This document shows positions 17,399 to 25,281 of a DNA stretch of 64,000 bases, piece after piece. Made by a program: the position numbers and the translations under genes. The DNA is from Cellulomonas sp. Leaf334 (lineage in GTDB: Bacteria > Actinomycetota > Actinomycetes > Actinomycetales > Cellulomonadaceae). Below the pieces are notes generated by a model. It did not search any database, was not told the DNA's origin, and saw only the letters and a list, made by a program, of their open reading frames with translations. The stretch covers positions 248,313-312,312 of the forward strand of contig NZ_LMOO01000007.1 of assembly GCF_001424195.1 (NCBI RefSeq), read 5' to 3'. Every line of letters begins with the position of its first letter. Position 1 is the first letter of the stretch.

Positions 17399-18270
17399 CC
17401 GATGCCCGCCACCCGGCTGGCGTCGTCGGGTCCGAGCATCCACCGGATGGACCGGGTGGCCACCGCGCCGGCGGTCCGGGCAGCGCTCAGGCCGACCGGC
17501 CCGGGGCGCTCCAGGCCGAGAATGTCGAACGACCAGTCCGGCATCGACGCGACGGCCGCCCGGGCGAGCAGCGTGTAGCCGGGTCGCAGCGAGCGCGGGA
17601 CCGGCGGCTCGTGCAGGAGGAAGTCGGCGGCGTCGCGTGCAGCGGCGGACGGGGCGAGAACCGGCCGGAACTCGTCGAGGGCCTTCTCCAGCTCGGCCAC
17701 CGACTCCGGCACGCGCTCGGCTCCGAGCGCGACCGCCACCCGCGCCGCCTGCGCGAGGTACTCGTCGGCACCCGCCCGGTCGAGCGGTCGCTGCCCGTAC
17801 ACCCGGTGGGACCGCAGGAAGCTGTCGACCTCGGCGACGTGCACCCAGCGCAGCAGCGTCGGGTCGCCCGCGACGTACTCGATCCCGTCGGGCGTGACGC
17901 CGCGGATGCGGTCGTGCACGCTGCGGACGCGCTCGATCATGGCGGTGGCGTCGTCGATGGTGGCGAACGTCGTCGTGGCGATGAACGTGCTGGTCCGCGC
18001 CAGGCGGCCCCACGGGTCGCCGCGGTAGCCGGAGTGCGCCGCGACCGCCGCCATCGCCGCCGGGTGCAGGGACTGCAGGAGCAGGGCCCGCATCCCGCCG
18101 ACGAACATCGACGCGTCGCCGTGCACGGTCCGGATGGGCGCGCCCGGCCCGAACCAGCGCGGTCCGGGCGTCCCGTGGATCCGTTCCCGGGTGGCCAGCC
18201 CGTCGGGTCCTGCGACGCGCAGGAACAGGGAGGTGCCTGCGCGGTCGCGCATCGAGTCGACGGGGCTCAC
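17395..18270 (-). CDS. Oxygenase MpaB-family protein (DUF2236)
   Basis: 291 residues of the DUF2236/MpaB family, related to rubber-cleaving latex clearing protein and fungal MpaB, which use a b-type haem. Family landmarks are RTVHGDASMFVGGMRALLLQSLHPAAMAAVAAHSGYRGDPWGRLART (conserved His and Arg) and the later VHVAEVDSFLRSHRVYG. The substrate is unknown. The start at 18270 lies 18 nt after the rnhA stop, so the genes are probably co-transcribed. Confidence 0.82.
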   Translation of the reverse strand: MSPVDSMRDRAGTSLFLRVAGPDGLATRERIHGTPGPRWFGPGAPIRTVHGDASMFVGGMRALLLQSLHPAAMAAVAAHSGYRGDPWGRLARTSTFIATTTFATIDDATAMIERVRSVHDRIRGVTPDGIEYVAGDPTLLRWVHVAEVDSFLRSHRVYGQRPLDRAGADEYLAQAARVAVALGAERVPESVAELEKALDEFRPVLAPSAAARDAADFLLHEPPVPRSLRPGYTLLARAAVASMPDWSFDILGLERPGPVGLSAARTAGAVATRSIRWMLGPDDASRVAGIG

Positions 18271-18288
18271 GTCCCCATCCTGCGGCCG

Positions 18289-18741
18289 TCAGGCCCGGGC
18301 CCGCACCTGCTCGACGCCGCGGTTGGCCAACAGGTCGGCGCGCTCGTTGCCGGGATCCCCCGCGTGGCCCTTGACCCACACCCAGCGGACCGTGTGCCGG
18401 GCGACCTCGGCGTCGAGGGCCTCCCAGAGGTCCTGGTTCTTCACGGGCTTCTTGTCCCCCGTGCGCCAGCCGTTGCGCTTCCAGCCGGCGATCCACGTGG
18501 TGACGCCGTTCATGACGTACGTCGAGTCGACGTGCAGCGTGACGTCGCAGGGCTTGGTCAGCGCGCGCAGCCCCTCGATGACGGCGGTGAGCTCCATCCG
18601 GTTGTTGGTGGTGAGGACCTCCCCACCGAAGAGCTCGCGCTCGTGGGCTCCGTACCGCATCCAGGCGCCCCAGCCACCGACACCCGGGTTGCCCTTGCAG
18701 GCCCCGTCGGTCCACATCTCCACCGTCGGCCGCTCGCTCAC
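18289..18741 (-). CDS. rnhA: Ribonuclease HI
   Basis: 150-residue enzyme that degrades the RNA strand of RNA-DNA hybrids. The four catalytic acids are in place: Asp12 ([11 protein letters not shown]), Glu50 (NNRMEL), Asp72 (HVDSTYV) and Asp136 (NERADLLA), with His126 in the flexible loop. The start is GTG at 18739-18741, 7 nt after TAGGGT; the very long open frame upstream is an antisense shadow of the helicase gene. Confidence 0.95.
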   Translation of the reverse strand: MSERPTVEMWTDGACKGNPGVGGWGAWMRYGAHERELFGGEVLTTNNRMELTAVIEGLRALTKPCDVTLHVDSTYVMNGVTTWIAGWKRNGWRTGDKKPVKNQDLWEALDAEVARHTVRWVWVKGHAGDPGNERADLLANRGVEQVRARA

Positions 18742-18748
18742 GGCCCAC

Positions 18749-18754
18749 ACCCTA
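18749..18754 (-). promoter_or_regulatory. -10 hexamer TAGGGT of rnhA, leaderless geometry
   Basis: TAGGGT on the minus strand ends 7 nt before GTG 18741. Confidence 0.55.
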
Positions 18755-18786
18755 GACGCCGGTGCCCGTGGGACCATCGACGCACG

Positions 18787-21351
18787 ATGAGCACCCGCAC
18801 CCTGGCCGACCGCATCCCCGCAGATCCCACCGACCCCGACGCGCTGTACGAGGCGTTCACCGACTGGGCGACCGACCAGGGGCTCGCGCTGTACCCCCAC
18901 CAGGACGAGGCGCTGCTCGAGCTGGTCACCGGTGCGCACGTGATCCTGTCGACGCCGACCGGGTCCGGGAAGTCGCTCGTCGCGGTCGCCGCCCACTTCG
19001 TGGCGCTGGCGCAGGGCCGACGGACCTACTACACCGCCCCGCTCAAGGCCCTGGTCAGCGAGAAGTTCTTCGCGCTCGTCGAGGCGTTCGGGTCCGCGAA
19101 CGTCGGGATGATGACGGGCGACTCCGCGGTCAACCCGGGCGCCCCGATCATCTGCTGCACGGCCGAGATCCTGGCGAACGTGGCCCTGCGTGACGGTGAC
19201 GACGCCGACGTGGGCCAGGTCGTCATGGACGAGTTCCACTTCTACGCGGACCCGCAGCGCGGCTGGGCGTGGCAGGTGCCGCTGCTGGAGCTGACGAAGG
19301 TCCAGTTCGTGCTCATGTCCGCGACGCTCGGCGACGTCGGCTTCTTCGCGGAGGACCTGACGCGCCGGACGCACCAGCCGGTCGCGGTCATCGCGAACGC
19401 CGAGCGTCCCGTGCCGCTGACGTTCTCCTACGCGGTCGAGCCGTTGCACGAGCTGCTCGACGAGCTGGTGAAGACCCGTCGCGCCCCCGTCTACGTCGTG
19501 CACTTCACGCAGAAGGAAGCCGTCGAGCGGGCGCAGTCGCTCATGTCGACGCCCCTGGCCAGCCGGGAGCAGCGGGACAGGATCGCCGACGAGATCGCGG
19601 GGTTCCGCTTCGGTCCGGGCTTCGGCCGCACCCTCAACCGGCTGCTGCGGCACGGGGTCGGCGTGCACCACGCGGGGATGCTGCCCAAGTACCGGCGGGT
19701 CGTCGAGCGCCTCACGCAGCGGGGTCTGCTGCCCGTGGTCTGCGGCACGGACACGCTCGGCGTCGGGATCAACGTCCCCATCCGCACGGTCCTGCTGACC
19801 AGCCTGGTGAAGTACGACGGCGTCCGCATGCGGCACCTGTCCGCGCGTGAGTTTCACCAGATCTCCGGCCGGGCCGGTCGCGCGGGGTTCGACACCGTCG
19901 GCGAGGTCATCATCCTGGCGCCGGAGCACGTGATCGAGAACCGCAAGCTGTTGGAGAAGGCCGGCGACGACCCTCGCAAGCTGAAGAAGATCATCCGGAA
20001 GAAGGCGCCGGAGGGTCACGTCAACTGGACCGACAAGACGTTCGAGCGCCTCCGCGACGCTCCGCCCGAGCCACTGACCAGCAGCTTCGCCGTGTCGCAC
20101 GCGATGGTGCTGCACGTGCTGGCCCGCGAGGGCGACCCCGTCGCCGCGATGACGAAGCTGCTGACCGACAACCACGAGCCGGTCGGCGCGCAGGGCCGGC
20201 ACGTCCGGCGCGCGATCGCCGTCTACCGGTCGCTGCGCGCCGCGGGCGTGATCGAGCGCCCCTGGGTCGAGGACCCGACCGCCCCCCACGGACGTCGCCG
20301 GGCGGTGCAGCTCACGGCGGAGCTGGCGCCGAACTTCGCGCTCAACCAGGCGCTGTCCCCCTTCGCGTACGCGGCGCTCGACCTGCTGGACCGTGACGAC
20401 CCGGCGTACGCGCACGACGTCGTCTCCGTCATCGAGGCCACCCTCGACGACCCCCGCCAGGTGCTGTCCGCGCAGGAGAACAAGGCCCGCGGCGAGGCCG
20501 TCGCGCAGATGAAGTCCGACGGGCTCGAGTACGACCAGCGCATGGCCCTGCTCGAGGACGTCGGCTACCCGAAGCCGCTCGCCGAGCTGCTGGAGGCCAT
20601 GTTCGTCACCTACCGGCAGACGAACCCGTGGGTCGCGGACCTGGCCCTGTCCCCCAAGTCCGTGGTGCGGGACATGCACGAGCGGGCGATGAGCTTCGCG
20701 GAGTACGTCGCGTTCTACCAGCTGGACCGCACCGAGGGCGTCCTGCTGCGCTACCTCGCCGACGCCTACCGCGCGCTGCGCCAGACCGTCCCCGAGGAGG
20801 CCCGCACCGAGGAGCTGTGGGAGATCATCGAGTGGCTGGGCGACCTGGTCCGGCGCACCGACTCCAGCCTGCTCGACGAGTGGGAGCGCCTGAGCAACCC
20901 CTTGGACGAGCACGGCGCCGACGCCCCCGGCGGGATCGACGAGGACGTGCCCGAGCCGATCACCGCCAACCCGCGCGTGTTCCGCGCGCTGGTGCGCGGT
21001 GCGCTGTTCCGCCGCGTCGAGCTGGCCGCGCGGGAGTTCTACGGCGGGCTCGCGCAGCTGGGTGACCTCGACGCGGAGGGCGACCCCTGGGACGCGGACC
21101 GCTGGCGGACCGCGCTCGACCCGTTCTACGACGAGCACGACGAGATCCTCACGGGTGCACCCGCGCGCGGTCCGGCCCTGTTCCAGGTGACGCCGGGCCG
21201 CGGGACCTGGCAGGTCCGGCAGCTCCTCGACGACCCCGAGGGCGACCACGACTGGCGCATCGACGCGGCCGTCGACCTCGCCGGCTCCGACGAGACGGGC
21301 GAGGTGCAGCTGCGGATCATCGCCGTGGGCCCCCTGGGCGATCTCACCTAG
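18787..21351 (+). CDS. DEAD/DEAH-box helicase, Ski2-like, with DUF3516 C-terminal domain
   Basis: 854-residue superfamily 2 helicase. Motif I is TPTGSGKS (56-63), motif [11 protein letters not shown] (a DEFH box), motif III LMSATLG, and motif [14 protein letters not shown]. The C-terminal half (from about residue 430) is the actinobacterial DUF3516 region. Relatives resemble Ski2/Mtr4/Lhr RNA helicases and are widespread and conserved in actinobacteria, so a role in RNA processing or decay is likely but unproven. The stop codon TAG is also the first half of the -10 box of the next gene. Confidence 0.9.
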   Translation: MSTRTLADRIPADPTDPDALYEAFTDWATDQGLALYPHQDEALLELVTGAHVILSTPTGSGKSLVAVAAHFVALAQGRRTYYTAPLKALVSEKFFALVEAFGSANVGMMTGDSAVNPGAPIICCTAEILANVALRDGDDADVGQVVMDEFHFYADPQRGWAWQVPLLELTKVQFVLMSATLGDVGFFAEDLTRRTHQPVAVIANAERPVPLTFSYAVEPLHELLDELVKTRRAPVYVVHFTQKEAVERAQSLMSTPLASREQRDRIADEIAGFRFGPGFGRTLNRLLRHGVGVHHAGMLPKYRRVVERLTQRGLLPVVCGTDTLGVGINVPIRTVLLTSLVKYDGVRMRHLSAREFHQISGRAGRAGFDTVGEVIILAPEHVIENRKLLEKAGDDPRKLKKIIRKKAPEGHVNWTDKTFERLRDAPPEPLTSSFAVSHAMVLHVLAREGDPVAAMTKLLTDNHEPVGAQGRHVRRAIAVYRSLRAAGVIERPWVEDPTAPHGRRRAVQLTAELAPNFALNQALSPFAYAALDLLDRDDPAYAHDVVSVIEATLDDPRQVLSAQENKARGEAVAQMKSDGLEYDQRMALLEDVGYPKPLAELLEAMFVTYRQTNPWVADLALSPKSVVRDMHERAMSFAEYVAFYQLDRTEGVLLRYLADAYRALRQTVPEEARTEELWEIIEWLGDLVRRTDSSLLDEWERLSNPLDEHGADAPGGIDEDVPEPITANPRVFRALVRGALFRRVELAAREFYGGLAQLGDLDAEGDPWDADRWRTALDPFYDEHDEILTGAPARGPALFQVTPGRGTWQVRQLLDDPEGDHDWRIDAAVDLAGSDETGEVQLRIIAVGPLGDLT

Positions 21352-21354
21352 GTT
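21349..21354 (+). promoter_or_regulatory. -10 hexamer TAGGTT overlapping the helicase stop codon
   Basis: TAGGTT begins with the helicase TAG stop (21349-21351) and ends 6 nt before the ATG at 21361. Confidence 0.6.
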
Positions 21355-21360
21355 GGTCGC

Positions 21361-21753
21361 ATGGCCACGTGGGACGACGTGCGGGACGTGGTGGCGGCAC
21401 TGCCCGAGACGTCCGAGCAGCCGGTCCGCAGCTGGCGCGTCGGGAAGAAGCCGCTCGTCTGGGACCGGCCGCTGCGCGCGGTGGACCATCAGACGCTGGG
21501 CTCGTCGGCTCCCGACGGACCGATCCTGGGCGCGCGGGTGCCGGACCTCGACGCCAAGGAGGAGCTCCTGGCGCGCCTCCCGGAGGTCTACTTCGTCACG
21601 CCCCACTTCGACGGGTACCCCGCGATCCTCGCGCGGCTCGACGTCATCGACACCGACGAGCTCCAGGACCTGGTGGTCGAGGCCTGGCTGACGCAGGCAC
21701 CGAAGCGTGTCGCGAAGGCCTGGCTGGCCAGTCACCCGGACGGACCGGACTGA
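21361..21753 (+). CDS. MmcQ/YjbR-family protein
   Basis: 130-residue protein with a CyaY/YjbR-like fold. The run [30 protein letters not shown] and [18 protein letters not shown] are typical of the family, which is often called a DNA-binding protein although the molecular role is not settled. Start ATG at 21361, leaderless geometry. The next gene has its own -10 box. Confidence 0.82.
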   Translation: MATWDDVRDVVAALPETSEQPVRSWRVGKKPLVWDRPLRAVDHQTLGSSAPDGPILGARVPDLDAKEELLARLPEVYFVTPHFDGYPAILARLDVIDTDELQDLVVEAWLTQAPKRVAKAWLASHPDGPD

Positions 21754-21769
21754 GGCGGCTCCGCCGGGT

Positions 21770-21775
21770 TACCGT
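21770..21775 (+). promoter_or_regulatory. -10 hexamer TACCGT, leaderless geometry
   Basis: TACCGT ends 6 nt before the ATG at 21782, which decides that start over an upstream in-frame one. Confidence 0.55.
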
Positions 21776-21781
21776 TCGCGC

Positions 21782-22033
21782 ATGCCCACAGACGCCCCGG
21801 TGCGCCGCACGCGCTCTCCGCGCTTCGTGTTCCTCATCTGCCTGGTCGCCGCGCTCGTGTCCGGGATCTGGGTGCTCGGCATCCTCACGATCGTCGCCGC
21901 GGTCGTCCTGGTCGTCGTCGCGATGGTCTTCCAGGCCCGCGGCAAGGACCCGGCCACCTGGTACGCAGCGGGCACGGGAGTGGCCGCCGGGACACTGATC
22001 TACCTGCTGATCGTCCTGATCACCGGCGAGTAG
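21782..22033 (+). CDS. Small membrane protein, unknown function
   Basis: 83 residues. A basic N-terminal tail (VRRTRSPR) is followed by two transmembrane stretches (FVFLICLVAALVSGIWVLGI running on to VVLVVVAMVF), a short loop (QARGKDPATWYAAG) and a third hydrophobic segment ending in ITGE. I do not recognise the family. It ends 4 bp before the convergent YccF gene. Confidence 0.65.
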   Translation: MPTDAPVRRTRSPRFVFLICLVAALVSGIWVLGILTIVAAVVLVVVAMVFQARGKDPATWYAAGTGVAAGTLIYLLIVLITGE

Positions 22034-22037
22034 GCCG

Positions 22038-22436
22038 TCACTGACCGTAGGCCGCCATCATCCGGTCGGACGGGACGATCTGCTTGCCCAGCGGGAACAG
22101 CGAGATCGGCACCATCTTCCAGTTGGCCAGGGCCAGCGGGATGCCGATGATCGTGATCGCCTCCGCGATGCCGGTGACGATGTGCATCAACGCCAGCCAC
22201 CAACCGGCGACGATCACCCAGATGATGTTGCCGATGACCGAGAACGCACCCGCGGTCGGCTTGTCCACCACGGTCCGGCCGAACGGCCACAGCGCATAGC
22301 TGGCCATCCGGAACGACGCGATGCCGAACGGGATCGTGACGATGAGGATGCAGCAGATGATCCCGGCGAGGGCGTAGCCGAGGGCCAGCCAGAAGCCGGC
22401 GAGCACGAGCCAGATGATGTTGAGCAGGGTCTTCAC
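22038..22436 (-). CDS. YccF-family inner membrane protein
   Basis: 132 residues with the paired YccF domains: each repeat carries NIIWL/NIIWV, a hydrophobic helix, and IPFGIASFRMASYALWPFGR or IPLALANWKMVPISLFPLGK. Function is unknown. The start is placed at GTG 22436 (VKTLLNIIW) because relatives begin with MKTLLN and CAGGCT lies 6 nt upstream. A GTG 15 nt further upstream (22451) is the alternative. Confidence 0.82.
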   Translation of the reverse strand: MKTLLNIIWLVLAGFWLALGYALAGIICCILIVTIPFGIASFRMASYALWPFGRTVVDKPTAGAFSVIGNIIWVIVAGWWLALMHIVTGIAEAITIIGIPLALANWKMVPISLFPLGKQIVPSDRMMAAYGQ

Positions 22437-22496
22437 GTGCCCAGCCTGCACCCCCGGCGGTCGCGGACACTATCCGGGAGGACCCTGATCCGCCCC

Positions 22497-22502
22497 TATC
22501 GT
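22497..22502 (+). promoter_or_regulatory. -10 hexamer TATCGT, leaderless geometry
   Basis: TATCGT ends 6 nt before GTG 22509. Confidence 0.55.
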
Positions 22503-22508
22503 GGCCCC

Positions 22509-23024
22509 GTGGTGAAACAAGGGCGGGCACCTGTGTCGAGTGGGTCGAGCACCCCGGCCCTGGTCGCGCTGACGGCGGCGGGCGTCGCGCACACCGCACA
22601 CACGTACTCGCACGACCCCGCGAGCACCCTGGGGTACGGGCTGGAGGCCGCGGCCGCGCTGGGGGTCCCGCCGGAGCAGGTGTTCAAGACGCTGATGACG
22701 GTCGTGGACGGCACCCTCACGGTTGCGGTGGTTCCCGTGACGGGGCAGCTCGACCTCAAGGCGCTGGCGCAGGCCGTCGGGGGCAAGCGCGCGTCGATGG
22801 CGCCCAAGCCCGACGCCGAGCGTGCCACCGGGTACGTGGTCGGCGGCATCTCACCCCTCGGCCAGCGGTCGCCGCACCCGACGGTGGTCGACGAGACCGC
22901 GTGGCTCTTCGACACCGTCCTGGTCTCCGGCGGCCGACGCGGGCTCGACGTCGAGCTCGCTCCGGACGACCTGGTCCGGCTCACGTCGGCGACCGTCGCG
23001 GACATCGCGCGGTCCGACCCGTGA
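22509..23024 (+). CDS. ybaK: Cys-tRNA(Pro) deacylase, YbaK/EbsC family
   Basis: 171-residue free-standing editing domain that hydrolyses Cys-tRNA-Pro or related mischarged tRNAs. The core VFKTLMTVVDGTLTVAVVPV contains the family's essential Lys, and KRASMAPKPDAERATGYVVGGISPLGQR is the characteristic second block. The start is GTG at 22509 (a second GTG follows directly). Its TGA overlaps the GTG of the next gene by 4 nt, so the two are coupled. Confidence 0.88.
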   Translation: MVKQGRAPVSSGSSTPALVALTAAGVAHTAHTYSHDPASTLGYGLEAAAALGVPPEQVFKTLMTVVDGTLTVAVVPVTGQLDLKALAQAVGGKRASMAPKPDAERATGYVVGGISPLGQRSPHPTVVDETAWLFDTVLVSGGRRGLDVELAPDDLVRLTSATVADIARSDP

Positions 23025-23725
23025 TCGCCGAGCGCCTGGCCGACGTCCGCCGTCGCGTCGCGCAGGCTGCGCTCGACGCGGGTCGGGACCCGGCGGACGT
23101 CCGCCTGCTCCTGGCGACCAAGACGCAGCCGGTCCACCTGGTCCGCGAGGCGCTGGAGGCCGACGCCCGGGCCAGGGCCGACGACCCTGCCCTGACCGCC
23201 GTGCTCGTCGGCGAGAACCGCGTGCAGGAGCTCGTCGCCAAGGGGCCGTCACTGGCCGGGCTGGCGCCGCTGCACCTGATCGGGCCCCTGCAGTCCAACA
23301 AGGTCAACGCCGCCCTGCGCTGGGCGTCGTGCATCGAGTCGGTGGAGTCGCTCGGCCTGGCGGAGCGGCTCTCCGCGCGGGCGACCGGTCCCCTGGACGT
23401 CTACGTGCAGGTCAACGTGTCGGGCGAGGACTCCAAGCACGGGGTCGCGCCGTCCGAGGCGGTCGCGCTCGCCGGAGCCGTCGCCGCCCTGCCCGGCCTG
23501 CGGCTGACGGGACTGATGACGGTCGGCGCACGTTCCGACGACGACGCGGTGGTGCGGGCCGGCTATGCGCTCCTGCGGTCGCTGCGGGACGAGATCGTGG
23601 CCGCGGGGACTCCGACCGCGACGGAGCTGTCCATGGGCATGAGCGGGGACCTGGAGCTGGCGGTCGCCGAGGGCGCGACGCTCGTGCGCGTCGGGAGCGC
23701 GGTCTTCGGCGCCCGCCCCACGTAG
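23021..23725 (+). CDS. YggS-family pyridoxal phosphate homeostasis protein
   Basis: 234-residue single-domain alanine-racemase-like fold that binds PLP without known catalysis and buffers vitamin B6. Lys34 in LLATKTQP is the PLP Schiff-base residue. LIGPLQSNKV, VYVQVNVSGEDSKHG, GLMTVGA and SMGMSGDLELAVAEGATLVRVGSAVFG are the family blocks in order. It is translated from GTG 23021 by 4-nt overlap with ybaK. Confidence 0.92.
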   Translation: MIAERLADVRRRVAQAALDAGRDPADVRLLLATKTQPVHLVREALEADARARADDPALTAVLVGENRVQELVAKGPSLAGLAPLHLIGPLQSNKVNAALRWASCIESVESLGLAERLSARATGPLDVYVQVNVSGEDSKHGVAPSEAVALAGAVAALPGLRLTGLMTVGARSDDDAVVRAGYALLRSLRDEIVAAGTPTATELSMGMSGDLELAVAEGATLVRVGSAVFGARPT

Positions 23726-23890
23726 GCCCCACGCAGCAGCACCACCTGCGCGGTGCGGGTGGCGGCACCGGGTGCGCGGCGACGCACGACGGCACGCTCA
23801 CGGGCGTGCAGCACGGTGAGCCGACGCAGCTCTCTGTCGAGGTCCATGTGGGTCAGGAGCACCGCGCGTGCGCTCTGATACACGCGTCCA

Positions 23891-23954
23891 TGACAAGGGG
23901 GCTTGACATCGCGAGAGGTGACAAGCACGCTTGTCATGTCAAGCACGCTTGTCA
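23891..23954. promoter_or_regulatory. Three 18-bp inverted-repeat operators at the XRE regulator promoter
   Basis: Site 1 at 23919-23936 is TGACAAGC-AC-GCTTGTCA, with perfect 8-bp arms. Site 2, directly adjacent at 23937-23954, is TGTCAAGC-AC-GCTTGTCA. Site 3 at 23891-23908 is a weaker copy, TGACAAGG-GG-GCTTGACA, and contains a TTGACA -35 hexamer (23903-23908). The 64-bp array sits just before the regulator ATG, so autorepression is likely. Confidence 0.75.
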
Positions 23955-23970
23955 CTGGAGGCGAGGCCCG

Positions 23971-24165
23971 ATGAAGAACGACATCCGGCGGCTGCGCGAG
24001 GAGGCCGGTCTCTCGCAGGCGGCTCTCGCCGAGGCGCTGTCGGTCTCCCGCCAGACCGTGAACTCCCTGGAGAACGGTCGCTACGACCCGTCCCTGCCGC
24101 TCGCGTTCGCGGTGGCCCGTTACTTCCGCACGACGATCGAGGAGATCTTCCATGTCGACGCCTGA
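23971..24165 (+). CDS. XRE-family helix-turn-helix regulator
   Basis: 64-residue minimal Cro/C1-type DNA-binding protein: RRLREEAGLSQAALAEALSVSRQTVNSLENGRYDPSLPLAFAVARYFRTTIEEIF. The HTH (LSQAALAEAL-SVSRQTVNSLE) fills most of the protein, and there is no effector domain. The ATG at 23971 follows GGAGGCGAGG. The downstream membrane protein gene starts 14 nt before its stop, the standard pairing for this regulator type. Likely target: its own promoter, via the three palindromes just upstream. Confidence 0.9.
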   Translation: MKNDIRRLREEAGLSQAALAEALSVSRQTVNSLENGRYDPSLPLAFAVARYFRTTIEEIFHVDA

Positions 24166-24586
24166 GACCGCACGCTCCTTGTCCGACGCCCGCTTCCTCG
24201 TCGCCCTCGGCTGCGGGCTCGTCGCCGTCGGCGTCATGTGGCTCGTGTTCACGCTGGCCGGCCAGCCCGACACGGCGACCGGCGCCCTCGTCGGCGGGCT
24301 CGCGGTGACGGCCCTCGCCGTCGTCGTCCGCTGGCGCGCCCAGCGTCGGGGCCCGTCCGCCGACGGCGGGTTCGGCCGCATCCTCCTGGGCACCGCCGAC
24401 GAGCGCGACAACGCGATCCTCACGGCATCGCTGGCGTGGGTCGGGCTCGCCGCGTTCCTCGCCAACGCGATCGGGCTCGCCGCCGTGGCGCTCGGGGCCG
24501 ACGGGTCGACCGTCATCGGCGCCATCGAGGCGTTCCTGATCGCGGTGCTCGTCGGAGCGTTCGTCGCCCAGTCGCGGCGGACCTGA
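24152..24586 (+). CDS. Membrane protein co-encoded with XRE regulator (DUF2178-like)
   Basis: 144 residues with four predicted helices. Helices 1-2 are FLVALGCGLVAVGVMWLVFTLAG and ALVGGLAVTALAVVV; then comes the cytoplasmic motif LLGTADERDNAILTASLAW, and helices 3-4 follow. The DERDNAI motif before the third helix is typical of the DUF2178/DUF3796-like proteins that accompany small XRE regulators. Function is unknown. The overlap with the regulator gene implies co-regulation by the upstream operator array. Confidence 0.7.
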   Translation: MSTPETARSLSDARFLVALGCGLVAVGVMWLVFTLAGQPDTATGALVGGLAVTALAVVVRWRAQRRGPSADGGFGRILLGTADERDNAILTASLAWVGLAAFLANAIGLAAVALGADGSTVIGAIEAFLIAVLVGAFVAQSRRT

Positions 24587-24598
24587 CCGCCCGCACGG

Positions 24599-24604
24599 CA
24601 GGAT
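24599..24604 (+). promoter_or_regulatory. -10 hexamer CAGGAT, leaderless geometry
   Basis: CAGGAT ends 7 nt before ATG 24612. It is a less canonical hexamer. Confidence 0.4.
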
Positions 24605-24611
24605 GGGGGCC

Positions 24612-24977
24612 ATGAGCGACGAGCGCCGGTTCCCCCGGTGGGTCTACGGCACCGGGACCGATCCCGACGCGCGCTTCTCGCTGGCCAACGAGCGGACGTT
24701 CCTCGCGTGGATCCGCACGTCGCTCGCCCTGCTGGCCGGTGGCGTCGCCCTGGAGGCGCTCGACCTGCCCGTGCAGTCGGACCTGCGGTTCGCTGCCGCG
24801 ATGGTGCTGGTCGCGCTGGGCGTCCTCGCCCCCGTGCTGGCCTGGATCGGGTGGGCGCGCGCCGAGCGGGCCGTCCGGCGCAGCTCGTCGCTGCCCGCGC
24901 CGTCGGCGTTCGGCCTGCTCGTGGTCGGGGTCTGCGTCGCCGGCGGCCTGGTGCTCGTCGGGCTGGCCGTGGCGTGA
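24612..24977 (+). CDS. DUF202 (YidH-like) membrane protein
   Basis: 121 residues. The DUF202 signature is FSLANERTFLAWIRTSLALLAGGVALEAL, followed by two more hydrophobic helices (AAMVLVALGVLAPVLAWIGW and FGLLVVGVCVAGGLVLVGLAVA). The physiological role is unknown. It is followed by a second, divergent DUF202 gene with a 4-nt overlap (GTGA), and the two probably form a complex. Confidence 0.85.
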   Translation: MSDERRFPRWVYGTGTDPDARFSLANERTFLAWIRTSLALLAGGVALEALDLPVQSDLRFAAAMVLVALGVLAPVLAWIGWARAERAVRRSSSLPAPSAFGLLVVGVCVAGGLVLVGLAVA

Positions 24978-25279
24978 CCGAGCCACCTCCCACGCTGGCG
25001 GCAGAGCGCACGCACCTGGCGTGGCGACGCACCGCCATCGGGCTCACCGGCGGAGGCGTCGCGGCCGCGCACCTGCTGCAGGAGTTCCTCGGGCCGGCCG
25101 CCTGGAGCCTCGCGGTGACCGCCCTCGTCGTGGCCGTCGCGCTGGGGTCGGTCTCGCACCGGAGGCATCTTGTCGACGGCGCGCTCCCTCCGGGCGGTCG
25201 GCTCGTCGCCGCCAGCACCGCGGGCGTCCTCGTGATCGGCGTCGCCGCGGTCGCATTCGTCCTGCTGCGCGGCGCCTGA
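24974..25279 (+). CDS. DUF202 membrane protein, second copy
   Basis: 101 residues: LAAERTHLAWRRTAIGLTGGGVAAAHLL is the DUF202 motif, and two hydrophobic helices follow. It begins at GTG 24974 overlapping the stop of the first DUF202 gene. Paired DUF202 genes of this kind are common in actinobacteria, and the family function is unknown. It ends 2 bp before the convergent ligase gene. Confidence 0.82.
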   Translation: MTEPPPTLAAERTHLAWRRTAIGLTGGGVAAAHLLQEFLGPAAWSLAVTALVVAVALGSVSHRRHLVDGALPPGGRLVAASTAGVLVIGVAAVAFVLLRGA

Positions 25280-25281
25280 GG

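Noticed and set aside
23726..23848. Minus-strand frame starting at 23848 (MDLDRELRRLTVLHAR...).
   Set aside because: It is basic and open, but it runs on into the antisense of yggS, has no recognisable family and no clear ribosome site, so it is not called as a gene.
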